Origin: Calamus simplicifolius
Lineage: Eukaryota > Streptophyta > Magnoliopsida > Arecales > Arecaceae
Direction: 5' to 3'
Assembly (NCBI GenBank): GCA_900491605.1
Contig: UESW01003881.1
Location: forward strand, 1,406,157 to 1,470,156
Length of the DNA: 64,000 bases
The notes below the pieces were generated by a model that was not told the DNA's origin, did no database searches, and worked only from the letters and a program-made list of their open reading frames with translations. Made by a program: the position numbers and the translations under genes. Every line of letters starts with the position of its first letter. Position 1 is the stretch's first letter. This document shows, piece after piece, positions 22,701 to 32,904 of the stretch.

Positions 22701-23335
22701 TCATCTTTCGAGAAGATCCAACAAATAATCCCGAACTTGGGCATTTGGTTTTCATATTTTTCAACTTATCATGGTTATCTCTCTGAAAGTGTACAGAGTG
22801 TGAGTCTTAAATTATGAAATTGGGGTAGCGCAGTTGTAAATCAGTCCCTGCGGTTTAGTTGAGGCAGCATGACCATAACCAAGCATCATCTGTCTTGGTA
22901 TTTAGCGTTACCATTGGCTCTTTTACTTGGAGGTATTAAACATTATTGCACACAGGCAAATGCATGCATGCATACACAGATAGTCATGTACATGCATATG
23001 TATAGGCATAGATATGCAAGCTTGCGCATGCATGTGGATATCCACAACCACATTCCCATTCCCTTTGTTTGCTTCGAGCACACATTCATACATGAATACC
23101 AAGTATACATCTGAACGTGTGTGCATGCATGTGCAGGCTTGTATTTTTCGAAAAATATAGTTAATTTTGTAGACTTCATTGCTTCTCATCATGAGCTTGA
23201 AAATCTTGATTGCCTCATGGGGAGACCACCCTTCTGTTGAATTTTTTTACTAGTCTTAGTGTAGCTCATGTTTATCACATTGCAGTTCCTTGCCAGGGTT
23301 CATAATTGCTGAGCTGTGATTGTTTCTTTTGGCAG
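19788..23335 (+). other. Large intron of the bZIP gene
   Basis: A 3.5-kb intron between donor GTGAGC and acceptor TTTTGGCAG. It contains a GATA-type microsatellite at 22019-22050 and a CATG/ACAC-rich stretch at 22950-23130. No transposon genes seen. The phase (one base before, two after) is consistent. Confidence 0.8.
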
Positions 23336-23793
23336 GTCCAATATTAAGTTCTGGCATGTGCACTGAAGTATTCCAGTTTGATGTCTCACCAGCCTCCACT
23401 ACAGGCGGTATCATTCCTGCCACAAAGATTGTTAATGCTTCGGTTGCCAATACCACCAAGAAGCTCCCTCCATCTGCTCATCCAAGAAGGATGAAGAATA
23501 GGAGGATAATGCGTCCTGAGCCAATACCACTCAAAGGAGCTACTCTTAATGATACCGAACATTTGGGGGAGCCTTCTGGAAGCAGCAACTCGGATGTTAA
23601 CAAATCCGTTACATCGATGGTGGTCTCTGTGCTGGTTGATCCTAGGGAGGCTGGTGATGGGGATGACGATGCCAGGGTCTCAGCAAAGTCTCTTTCTCGG
23701 ATCTTTGTTGTTGTGCTTCTGGATAGTGTGAAGTATGTCACTTATTCCTGTGTTCTCCCATTCAAAAGTAGCAGCCCCCATCTTGTAGACTAA
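23336..23793 (+). CDS. bZIP17/28-type factor, exon 2 (lumenal C-terminus)
   Basis: After the acceptor at 23335 the frame reads PILSSGMCTEVFQFDVSP, a stretch conserved in the lumenal tail of bZIP17/28 proteins, and ends at the TAA at 23791. It contains RRMKNRRIMRPEPIP at about residues 591-605. In Arabidopsis bZIP17/28 an RRIL motif at a similar place is the proposed site-1 protease cleavage site; here it reads RRIM, with Met for the usual Leu. A hydrophobic stretch SLSRIFVVVLLDSVKYVTY lies near the end, as in homologues. Exon 2 is intact. Family membership is clear; the exact orthologue among bZIP17, 28 and 49 is not decided. Confidence 0.88.
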
Positions 23794-25173
23794 CCATTAG
23801 AGACGGAAGTTATAGCTGGATTATTTGTTAACTTTTGGTGAGCATCTAGATACATACGGTCGGTTAGCATGGCTGACGTCTGATCGAACGGATGTGCATG
23901 CTATATTTATTCATCTGAGACAAATATATGGTGTAAGTCACTTGAAACGCTTATTTCTCCGTGCTTGAAGCTACCGAGAGGTTGATTTATGAATAGGGAA
24001 AGTATGGATGATGAAGGTTTTAATAAGGTATTTTCTATATTTCTCCATATTCAACTTTTTCAGGCTTTTACGAAATAAATACTATGTGATTGTATTTGGT
24101 TGGAGGCTGAAGGAACCAGAAGATCTGCAAATGCTTTTTGATTTGATGATTTGAAATAAACGAATAATTCTTCATTTTTTGCAATTTGAGATAGATTACC
24201 TGTTAACCAAATAAAGTTATGAGCTGAATGAAAGGAATGATTTTTGCTTGAATGAATCTTTTACTTAGTACTTGTTTGGGGTTTTTTCGTGAGCCAAAAA
24301 CGGCTTCTTAATAGCAATTGGAGATCATAAACATAGGAATCTTAGCGTTGATTTGTCTCGTCACTATATATTTTAAAAATTAAGACAGAATGGATCACAT
24401 TTGCGAATGAAATAGAGGAAGGAGAGCGGTGGGAACAACGAGAACGTGCGAGGAGGTTTCAATTAGTGTTTTAAAAACCGGGTTGGATTGATTGGTTGAA
24501 TTGATTTAATTAAAAATTAATTATTAGTTTGATTCAATTTTATTATAAAAGTTAACTTTTATATGATTCAATAAAAATTAAAAAAAATTATTAAATCTAT
24601 CAATTTTGAATCGTTTCGATTTGATTTTTAAATTTTTATTTATTTAATTAATATTTATATTTTATTATTTTTATATTATTAAATTAAAAATTATTATAAT
24701 ATTTGGTTCGATCAAACCAACCTGTTGATCAATAATTTAAATGTTAAGTTGGTTCGATGTTCGTTTCAACTGATTTAAATGTTAAGTTGGTTTGTTGTTT
24801 GTTCCGACTTTCAAAACATTGGTTTCATTATATGGGTACGAGTTATGGCCCGCTGAATTACTTTCTTCGTTCTCTCCCATGGTTGATGAGCTGCCACTAA
24901 TTATGGGATTACGAGGGAAATGTCACGGGAGCTCTCCCCCTTTTGTCGTTGTGACTGACACGAACTCATCATGGCATGGAGCATCATCAATTGGCAATGG
25001 CATCCCTCTCCCTCTGTTTGTTAATTTACAGCTTAATAGTTTTTGCTTCATTGCTTCTTGCGCCAATCCAGCATGGCCATCACAATGCAACTCTTTGACA
25101 ACTCAATTCAATTCCTCATGGTATAGTCTTTGCATTCTTTTGGAGCCCTCTTCATCAATCAAAAAATACTTAT
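23794..25173. other. 3' flank of the bZIP gene and intergenic DNA
   Basis: The 3' UTR probably extends to the poly(A) signal near 24074. From 24480 to 24790 the sequence is AT-rich with GGTTGGATTGATTGG and GTTAAGTTGGTT(C/T)G repeats, apparently a worn small transposon. No gene is seen. Confidence 0.5.
24074..24079 (+). terminator. Candidate poly(A) signal AATAAA of the bZIP gene
   Basis: AATAAA lies 281 bases after the stop codon and is followed by a GT-rich stretch (ATGTGATTGTATTTGGTTGG). Other AATAAA copies occur at 24157 and 24210, so the choice is uncertain. Confidence 0.4.
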
Positions 25174-25842
25174 GTAGTGTTTGAAATAGGGGATAAGAGG
25201 GAATATCCCCTCTTATTTTCAAAAGCCATAACTATAAGGTAGTGTTTGATAGAAAAAGTTATCCATGGATAAGTGTACGGGATAGAATTTATCCCCTGGC
25301 TATCCCTAGGGATATCCCTTAGCTATCCCATTGATCATATCAAATGCAAAAAGGTAAATCCATGGGATAACCTTTTTTTACTCTTATTTGGAGGGATAAC
25401 CAGCTATTCCTGCATTCTCTAGGGAATAAATTGAGGGGATATCCCATGGTTAACCATGGTTAACCATGGATTATCCCTTTGGTTAACTTTATTCCCTGCT
25501 ATCCCTTATAGTTATGGCTTTTGGGAAAGAGGGGATATCCAGAGGGATATCCCCTCTTATCCCCTATTTCAAACACTACCTAAGGGATAGCTGGGAATAA
25601 AGTTAACCAATGGGATAATCCATGGTTAACCATAGGATATCCCTCAATTTATTCCCTAGAGAATGCAGGAATAGCTGGTTATCCCTTCAAATAAAAGTAA
25701 AAAAAAGTTATCCTATGATTTACGTTCTTGCATTTGATATGTTCAATGGGATAGCCAAGGATATCCCTAGGGATAGCCAGAGGACAAACTCATTCCGTAC
25801 ACTTATCTATGAATAATATTTTTTCTATCAAACACTACCTTA
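25174..25842. repeat. Interlocked pair of inverted repeats (foldback/MITE-like)
   Basis: Four blocks in the order F, A, F', A'. F (25174-25234) is inverted at about 25506-25580 (F'). A (25235-25505) is inverted at 25581-25842 (A'). The outermost ends of A and A' form a perfect 23-base terminal inverted repeat starting TAAGGTAGTGTTTGATAG at 25235; F starts GTAGTGTTTGAAATAGGG and F' ends with its complement at 25580. Both pairs share the tip GTAGTGTTTGA. The interior is rich in GGGATA/TATCCC and GGTTAACCATGG repeats. There is no coding capacity, so it is a non-autonomous foldback structure. Confidence 0.85.
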
Positions 25843-26935
25843 GTCTTGTGATAAAATTATACTAGGTAACAAACTGAATTGGCTGAACTTGAATAATTAA
25901 AGAGACTTGCAATGAGATAAATTAATTAAACCCAGCTATGGGCTAGACGGTATTCAGATATGAACTCCGCTTTTCATTGTTACAAATATTATTGACTCAT
26001 TAGAATACAGTTAATGGTGCAATAAATCATTCTTAGAATTGAATCGTTTTCATCATAATACTCTATTTTCATTGGCAATTCAAAAAAAAAAAAAAAGAGA
26101 AAACCGTATAATAGTTACAGCTCATAGAGGATTGCATTTTCCTGAATTAGATTAGAGAAAAAAAGGTTTATTAAACATTTTGATGAATATTATAATTGAC
26201 CAAACTCGAAGAAACGATGACAACACAAAATTATCTTTACAAAATTGAAGCTTCTCATATAAATCAACAATAAAACAGTTAACACAGTTCCATAGCGAAC
26301 ACAAAGTTATCTTTATAAAAATCCAACCTTTTAATACAGGCCAATAACATAACAGCTTACACAGTTGGATAGCTTATCTTCCCTGCACTTCCAATCAAAT
26401 TCTGCAATACAAACAAAAGCCAATAAAGGAAAGTCAATTTCCAACAAAAAACACAGAAATATGTACAGAACCTGGAAGCTTAATAAAATGAAAAGTGAGC
26501 GTGACTTCTGGAAGCCTTCAAACAGGGGACAAAAAGGAAACAAAAAAACCGACTTCTGGAAACGAAATGGACCGCATACGTTTTAAACGGGACAGGAAGA
26601 CTGGTGGGGACTCAGAGCAGTCAGCATTCGAGAATTTTACATAGCACTTGAGAGAGAGAGAGAGAGAGAGAGATGGAACTGAGTATGACTCTGATAACGT
26701 ATGACTTTGGGGATGAGGAAAGAGAAAAGATGACTTATGGGACTCATCGAACCAATGGCAAAAAAAAAGCATTGCTTGCAATGGTTTCCTACTCCTCTAA
26801 AACTTTTATACATACGCAATTAAGAAAATCATCATCTAAGCATTGCACTTTGATGAGGGATAAAATTATCATCGCGTTAATATTCATGCATACGATAAAA
26901 AGATCGAGACCACTTTTAATTTTCAGTCAACCAGC
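25843..26935. other. Intergenic DNA with (GA)n microsatellite
   Basis: No gene recognised. A (GA)n tract lies at 26649-26673. Short open frames in both strands have no recognisable content. Confidence 0.5.
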
Positions 26936-27826
26936 TGTCACATTTAGAGAATAACAGAGCTGATATACCTCGGCAAGACCAAATCATCCTCGAACTAAAC
27001 TATCCTCAGATTGAATTATTCCGAACCATTCTCACACCTCGGTGGGCCAAAGCTATCCTCTTACCTCGGCTGGACCGAGGTATTCGTATGCCTCGACAGA
27101 GCCGAGGCATCCTCATATTCTCGTCGGACCAAGGTATTCATATGCTTCGGCAGAGCCGAGTTATCCTCTTATTCCTCGATAGAACCGAAGTATTCCCGAA
27201 CCTCTGTGGAACCAAGCGCAGGAGAATTCAAATTTATGATAGTTTGACAAGATTCCAGCCGCGTAGGCCCCAAACTATTTTGAGCGAGAAATTAGGCAAT
27301 AATATTAGAAGTGGCCTAAAGCCTATAAAATCACCGAATGTCAAAGCATCAACCAGTTTCTCTAGCCGTTGATTCTCTAACTAACCAGATACTAATACTA
27401 TCGGCCTCATAACAAACTTGATTCGAATCTGATTCGAATCTTGACAGTTTCGGACCCCCTGTGACGCATCCAAGGAATCAGGTGATCGCCTGTTATCACA
27501 TCTGTAACCTATAAATACCCCTGTCCTAAAGCTTTTCAGGTATGCTCACACTTACGCTTACACTCACACTCTTACTGAAAAACCCCATAGAAGCTCAGAG
27601 CTCTCGAGAGGCCATTTCTTGAGGGACTCTTCTGCGAGAGCCTTCTCCTCATATCTGCTTGTTGTGAATCTTCATTGACTTCAGCATCAGAGGGTCTACC
27701 GCAGAGGGCCACCCCCGACACTCTCTGTATGAGGACTATCTTGCAGGTTCCACACGGACGAGAGATCGGCATCTAGATCCAGGATCGGACCGCACCCGAG
27801 TTGGAGAGCAGATTTCTGCGACAACA
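26936..27826 (+). repeat. LTR of a Ty3/gypsy element (TAT-like), 5' copy
   Basis: Proposed from TGTCAC at 26936 to GCGACAACA at 27826, immediately followed by a primer-site-like sequence and gag. The right end is supported by that context; the left end is only the nearest TG and is uncertain. A TATAAATA box lies at 27510. Between 27030 and 27215 there is an array of short palindromes built on CCTCGGC and GCCGAGG, spaced about 35 bases. I find no second LTR before the window's next repeat region, so the element is truncated or the other LTR is unrecognisable. Confidence 0.65.
27510..27517 (+). promoter_or_regulatory. TATA box of the gypsy LTR
   Basis: TATAAATA preceded by CTGTAACC and followed after about 25-30 bases by a pyrimidine/A-rich start-like region, 317 bases before the LTR end. 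Typical of the U3/R border in plant gypsy LTRs. Confidence 0.6.
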
Positions 27827-27828
27827 GA

Positions 27829-27845
27829 ATGGTGCTAGAGGAAGG
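27829..27845 (+). promoter_or_regulatory. Primer binding site of the gypsy element
   Basis: ATGGTGCTAGAGGAAGG lies two bases after the LTR end. It resembles the TTGGCGCTAGAGGAAGG site seen after LTRs of many plant gypsy elements, with two substitutions. Confidence 0.55.
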
Positions 27846-27854
27846 GCCTCAAGT

Positions 27855-29490
27855 CCCATAAACTTGTAATCCAGAAGACAAGGTTCGAGATTAGGAGAAG
27901 AATCCTCTAATGGCCAATTAGAAAAGAACCACTTCTGATGCTCAGGATTAGACCGCCTCTCAGAGGCCTGATCCTATAAACGATGTAGCACCTCCGCTAC
28001 CGCCACCAGCCGAGACTCCTTCGCCGCTGGCGACCACAATGACCCAGGACCAGTTTGCTACGCTGATTCAGCAGGTCCAACTTCTGACCCAGCTGATCCA
28101 AGGGCCCAATGGAGCTCCTCGTTCAATTGTCCTTGCTTCACAACTCCCTGAGGGGGTCATCGCCCCTGCTCCGTCGGTGATCTCTTCTTCCAACCCGCCT
28201 GAGGCCATGGGTCATCTCATCGGCCCATGGGAGATAAATCGGCACCATGATGGGCTAGGGGGAAGAGCCCGCCTAGATCTCGGCAAGCTTGTTCTTTCTC
28301 TCCGGTGTCTTCTCAAGATTCGACGCCACTACTGTCCTTCCCTCGACCGATTCCTCCTGCTACTATGGATGAAGGGATCAGGTGGCAAATGCAAGAGATG
28401 CGTCGGGAATGGCGTTAGGAGCTGGACGCCGCTAGGCAAGCCCCTCCGTCCCAGCCAAAGGCAGAGAAGGGCATCCCTTTTTCTGAGGAGATCATGCGGG
28501 AGGTGATCCCTCCTCATGTCAAGCTTTCTGCCATTGAGCCATACCACGGATCCGCTGATCCCGATGACCATTTAAGAAGCTTCTGATCCATCATGATATT
28601 CTATGGAGTATCAGACGCGATCCTGTACGAGCCTTTCCCTCTACCCTTAGAGGGTCCACTAAAACCTGGTTCAACGGCCTGAAGCCGGCTTCCATTGATT
28701 CTTTCGACAAGCTGAGCTGCTTATTCATCAGCCAGTTCGTCAGTAGCTATCGCCATCAACAAAGATCTGATTTCCTCTCCAAGGTCAAGCAGCGGGAGGG
28801 GGAATCCCTGAAGAATTACCTTGGCCGCTTCAACACAACCATGTTGGAGGTTGACCACCTTAACCATGAGGTGGCCATGTTGCTTTGGCGGGGGGAGTGT
28901 CAAAGGAAAGCGACTTCTACTTAGCTCTGAAAGTTAATTATCCAAAAAGCCTCTCTGATATGATGGCCTTGGCGGACAAGTATGCCAGGGTTGAGGAGTC
29001 GCAGAGATCGGCCTAAGTCGAGCAATTGAAGAAGAAGGAGGTGAAAGGTTTGAAAAAGCACCTATTCTTTCGCCATGCAAGCCCGCCTCACCGTCAAAGA
29101 GTTCCTCCACCGCCACCTAGAGATCGGACCCGGAGCCCAACTCGGAGGTTACTAGTACACCCCACTCACCGCACCTAGGGCACAAATCCTAATGGAGATT
29201 GAGCGTCAGCTTCCTCGACCGCCACCACATTGGGGGAGCAGGGCCCAGAGGGAAATGACCAAATATTGTCGATTCCATCGAGACCACGGGCACGACACCA
29301 AGGAGTGCTGGTAGCTTCGAAATGAGATTGATCAGCTCATCTGATGGGGTAGGCTAGATCGATTCAGGAGAGCCCCCGAGCTGAACAATGGAGAAGGCCA
29401 CCAGCCTAAACCTCGTCAGCCCCCTCCATCGAATCCTTCGGTCATTGGCAATGTGAATATGATAGCGACGAGCAGATCCAAACCAACCTC
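27855..29490 (+). pseudogene. gag of a Ty3/gypsy element, broken
   Basis: A Pro-rich N-terminal part including TMTQDQFATLIQQVQLLTQL starts near 28020. The retrotransposon gag core runs in several frames over 28480-28920: KLSAIEPYHGSADPDDHLRS, FYGVSDAI, TWFNGLKPASIDSFDKLS, FVSSYRHQQRSDFLSKVKQR, ESLKNYLGRFNTTMLEVDHL. Near 29265-29330 KYCRFHRDHGHDTKECW is the zinc-binding motif typical of TAT-type gag, followed by a stop in place of the next residue. At least five frame breaks make it non-functional. Gag would build the particle shell. No protease, reverse transcriptase or integrase follows. Confidence 0.85.
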
Positions 29491-29850
29491 GACTTAGTAG
29501 AAGAAGTTGGAGAGAAGGCTTAGATCCGAATTACAACCTATCAGCAAAGGGCGTCCATTTCCAAACCATTGGAGTAGGGGAAGCTGTCTCCAAGTTAGGA
29601 AGGTCTTTATCAAGCTACGAAGGTCATCAAACACAATACTTACAAGCTCCAGAATCTAGACGAAAAACCCATTCTTCGAACCTGGAACACAGACAACCTC
29701 TAAAAATATCATCAATAAAGTATGCTCTCACCAAACCCACTCTATTTATGATAACAAGATTTCACATCGTTCATGTTCCAAACAATCTCTCCCAAAAATC
29801 TTTGATAAGAGACATGTTTCATCCGACTGCTGGCCTACAGGTCCCTCAAT
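29491..29850. other. Non-coding tail after gag
   Basis: No pol-like translation in any frame. The sequence leads directly into the 58-bp repeat. Confidence 0.5.
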
Positions 29851-30243
29851 AAAGACTAAGTATGGCCGAGCACCCTCAGTATAGCTGAGGGCCGAGCTAA
29901 ATATCAACAAAGACTCGGTATGGCCGAGCACCCTCAGTATGGCTGAGGACCGAGCTAAATATCAATAAAGACTCTGTATGGCAGAGCACCCTCAGTATGG
30001 CTGAGGGCCAAGCTAATTATCAACAAAGACTCGGTATGGCCAAGCACTCTCAGTATGGCTGAGGGCCGAGCTAAATATCAACAAAGACTCGGTATGGCCG
30101 AGCATCCTCAGTATGGATGAGGATCGAGCTAAATATCAACAAAGACTCGATATGGCCAAGCACCCTTAGTATGGCTGAGGGCTGAGCTAAAGGTCAAAAA
30201 AGGCTTGGTATGTCCGAGTACCCTCGGCTGATTCGAAGGCTGA
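29851..30243. repeat. 58-bp tandem repeat with two hairpins per unit
   Basis: Six full copies and a partial one, each 58 bases: AAAGACTCGGTATGGCCGAG, then CACCCTCAGTATGGCTGAGG, then GCCGAGCTAAATATCAAC. Each unit contains two short palindromes, CTCGGTATGGCCGAG and CCTCAGTATGGCTGAGG, around the same TATGG loop. Copies are about 85-95% alike. It lies downstream of the gypsy gag and probably belongs to that element. Confidence 0.92.
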
Positions 30244-31342
30244 GTGATTTCACCATACCTCGGTTATGCTAAGTAAAACATAATCTTTTTTCCAGCCTCG
30301 GCATGACCAAGCTATGCTGACGAACTCAGTCAAAACTTTCGGAGGTACTCAGCATGCTCGAACTCCATCAGAGGCTAGCAAGGATGCCCAGTCCTGCCCC
30401 AGCCTAAGGGAAATAGTATGCTCTACCTTTAAAAGCCAACGTAATCTGATACGTGTTGGCGGGTTCAAACCAAACCATACGACGAAGAACTAAATCTCTA
30501 AAATGCCTCAGACTTGTAAATATTGGGTGCGGTCGTTCCCCTTGGCAAAGGGATATCCTAATGGCTATTCGCACATCTTGGCAGGACTGAATCTCCACTC
30601 CGCATCCTCCGATCTAATGTATACATTAATAAATTCACAAGTCGGAAGAAATGCAAAAACAATACAATGGGAAAAACTTGCACTTCACAAAATAGAACCA
30701 ACACCATGAAACAGCTACATGGGCAAAGAGAAAAAGTTCTTTTATTGCGAAAGTTTCTTTACAGCCTTTCAAGGCATTACAAGTGCGTTGCAGCACATGA
30801 AATACATAAAGTAAAAGCAAATGCTCAAGATGGACGAGCTCAACACGCAATGCTGTAATTTTCGTCCATGACTCCAAAAGGTCGAAAAGGCAATTCTGTC
30901 GAGCTGCGATCCCTGAATCTCTGGGCAATCATGTAGAGAAAAGAAGCCACCTGAAGGAACTTACCTCCAAAAGTGTAAAGTTTCTCAAGATGTAGGGACA
31001 TGGCCAAATGACACCATGGAAGATAAAATTCTCAGGAAGAAGAGGCCTGACAATGAAGGTTACCATGGTTGACAAAAAGCAAGTGGAAGCCGTGGCCCAT
31101 CAAAAATGAAATCTCCAATGGTATCCGTGGCCCCACGGTGAGCGGATAGAGCCAAACAGAAAGCATCGGCGTGCGCTTTCCATATAACCTCTACCCCCGC
31201 TCTGTGCTTCGCATATAACATCCATAATCTCGTCATCAAAGATGACTTGCTCCTCAGCAGCCTCCTCATCAAACTCGTCATGGGAGCTGAGCCAAACTCC
31301 GAAGAGAAAGCTCAACCTTGCAAACCCAACCTCAGCATGATA
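30244..31342. other. Unassigned sequence, perhaps the rest of the gypsy element
   Basis: More GC-rich than its surroundings, with CCTCGG motifs up to 30310 that recall the gypsy LTR. Open frames of 60-97 codons occur on both strands, but none has recognisable domains. No LTR end, polypurine tract or target duplication is found. Confidence 0.4.
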
Positions 31343-32904
31343 AAGGAAGTCTGTTTAGGTGGCTTTGGCTGAAGTGAACGGGTACCACTAGCTTACATCA
31401 TTGATTTTATTTTATCATTAATAGTTATTTCTTCCTACTTCATTGTCAATATTTGGATTATTGTTACAATTTTGACATTAGTGGAGAAAGTTGATGATTT
31501 TGGTATGTTGCAAATGTGCTTATATCGGAATTTTGGTACGATGCAATATGCTTATATCGGGTACTATCCTCTTGTGCTTCATATTATAGTTATTATAGTG
31601 TAAACATTTATGTTTATGATTTTCTTATCTCAGTAGTAGTTTAAAATTTATTAGTGTCCCTTGATCCTTTTGGTTGTGGTACTTTTTATATTTTAAAACA
31701 TGCGTTAATGCAATGTGTGGGCTATCTTTCAGTTCTTTTTGTCGCTAAGCTACACTTCGGAAGAATTGAATTGTAGTAGTTTGATTTTTTTTTAATTTTT
31801 TGATAGGAATTTCTATTCTTTGATAGTGGGGTGATGATGGTATCTTTTCCTATGCTAGCTAATCATCAGGAACTATAAAGGGTAATTTATTATGTCCTAT
31901 TGCTGATGATCAAAATGCAGTTCATGATTTTGCCTAAGTTGAATGTTTCATTATTTTTTCATCATTAATTTATAATTATCAATCTTTATTCTAATCTTAG
32001 ATTTGATCTGCGATGACATCGAGGAATTATGATGGAGGAAAGATTTCCTTGGAGGCTTTTTTATATCGAAAATGATATGGATACCAGGATGATGGGTAGA
32101 TTTGCTGCTGATATGCAGCATTGAGTCTCTTTTATATTTTAGTTCTCTCTATGTTTAAAATCTCATTTATTCCATTTATGTTGGTTAACACTTGGTGGTT
32201 TTGTGTCATTAGTTTGACCATGGGAGCGATCTAGACATTTTGGATGGACGAAAGTAGATATATTTTTTAATCATAAAGGGGATTCCTCAACTTTGTTTCT
32301 AAAATTGGTTAATAATAACTTTTTTTTATCCTCTTGTTCTTAGCCTCTATTCTTATTTATGTTATTTATGATGTTGCAGAGAGGTTGTGCATCATGGGAC
32401 AATCTTACTCAAGGATAGTCTTTATTTGATAATTGAAGATTGTTTGAAGGAAATGTAGTGCGATATTATGATTATATTTTAATTAAGGTATTTTCTTCTA
32501 TTTTAAAATGCAATTAGCATTCTTATTTTCTCCTGATTAGTGGGTGTCTTTAATTTATATTATAGTTATATTTTTTGTACATTTATGTTCCTAATTACCA
32601 TTTTCAGTATTAATTTATAATCCACTGGTCTTCTTTCTAGGCACTGAAACTTTTCTTTTTGGGCTAGTATCTTTGTTTGCTTCGCTAGAACATCTTGATT
32701 TTATCGGTGAAGGCAAGATGGTGGAATTGGAGTTATGAAGTGATTTTTCGCAAAGAGGTTTCTCATAAGATGAAGAACCATTTACTGGTACATCTTTCAC
32801 TAATTGCATTTTGTTTTAGTTGCTATTTCATCTGAAAGTATCCACTAGCTTAAGCCATTCTTTATTTTGTAGGTGTAAATTATTTTTTCTTTATGCTGTC
32901 GTAC
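31343..32904 (+). repeat. Amplified ~1.55-kb unit, copy 1
   Basis: Starts at AAGGAAGTCTGTTTAGGTGG and runs to the next copy of that motif. T-rich on the plus strand, like a plant intron read in the sense direction, with short well-conserved islands. Copies 1 and 2 are collinear along their whole length with scattered substitutions and small indels. Confidence 0.9.
31482..32459 (+). pseudogene. Exon-like islands of an unidentified gene, copy 1
   Basis: Islands at 31482-, 31827-31839, 32001-32118, about 32213-32253 and about 32381-32459 correspond to those of copy 2. They read EKVDDFGMLQMC-like, WGDD, LICDDIEEL, FDHGSDLDILDGRK and EVVHHGTILLKDSLYLIIED with LKEM and a stop. In this copy a base is missing near 32050 (TTTCC for TTTTCC). 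An additional open island at about 32691-32789 reads KARWWNWSYEVIFRKEVSHK between a CTAG acceptor-like and a CTG|GTAC donor-like site. I do not recognise the protein. Confidence 0.45.

Noticed and set aside
22869..23192. Open frames on both strands with His/Met/Cys-rich peptides
   Set aside because: They lie inside the bZIP intron in a CATG/ACAC-rich simple stretch.
24792..25184. 130-codon plus-strand frame
   Set aside because: Starts without ATG, runs into the inverted-repeat element and shows no recognisable content.
32615..32809. Minus-strand 64-codon frame with a PKRK motif, also present at 34184-34366
   Set aside because: It is antisense to a plus-strand island with AG and GT borders, and the T-rich surroundings favour the plus strand as sense; no match recognised.
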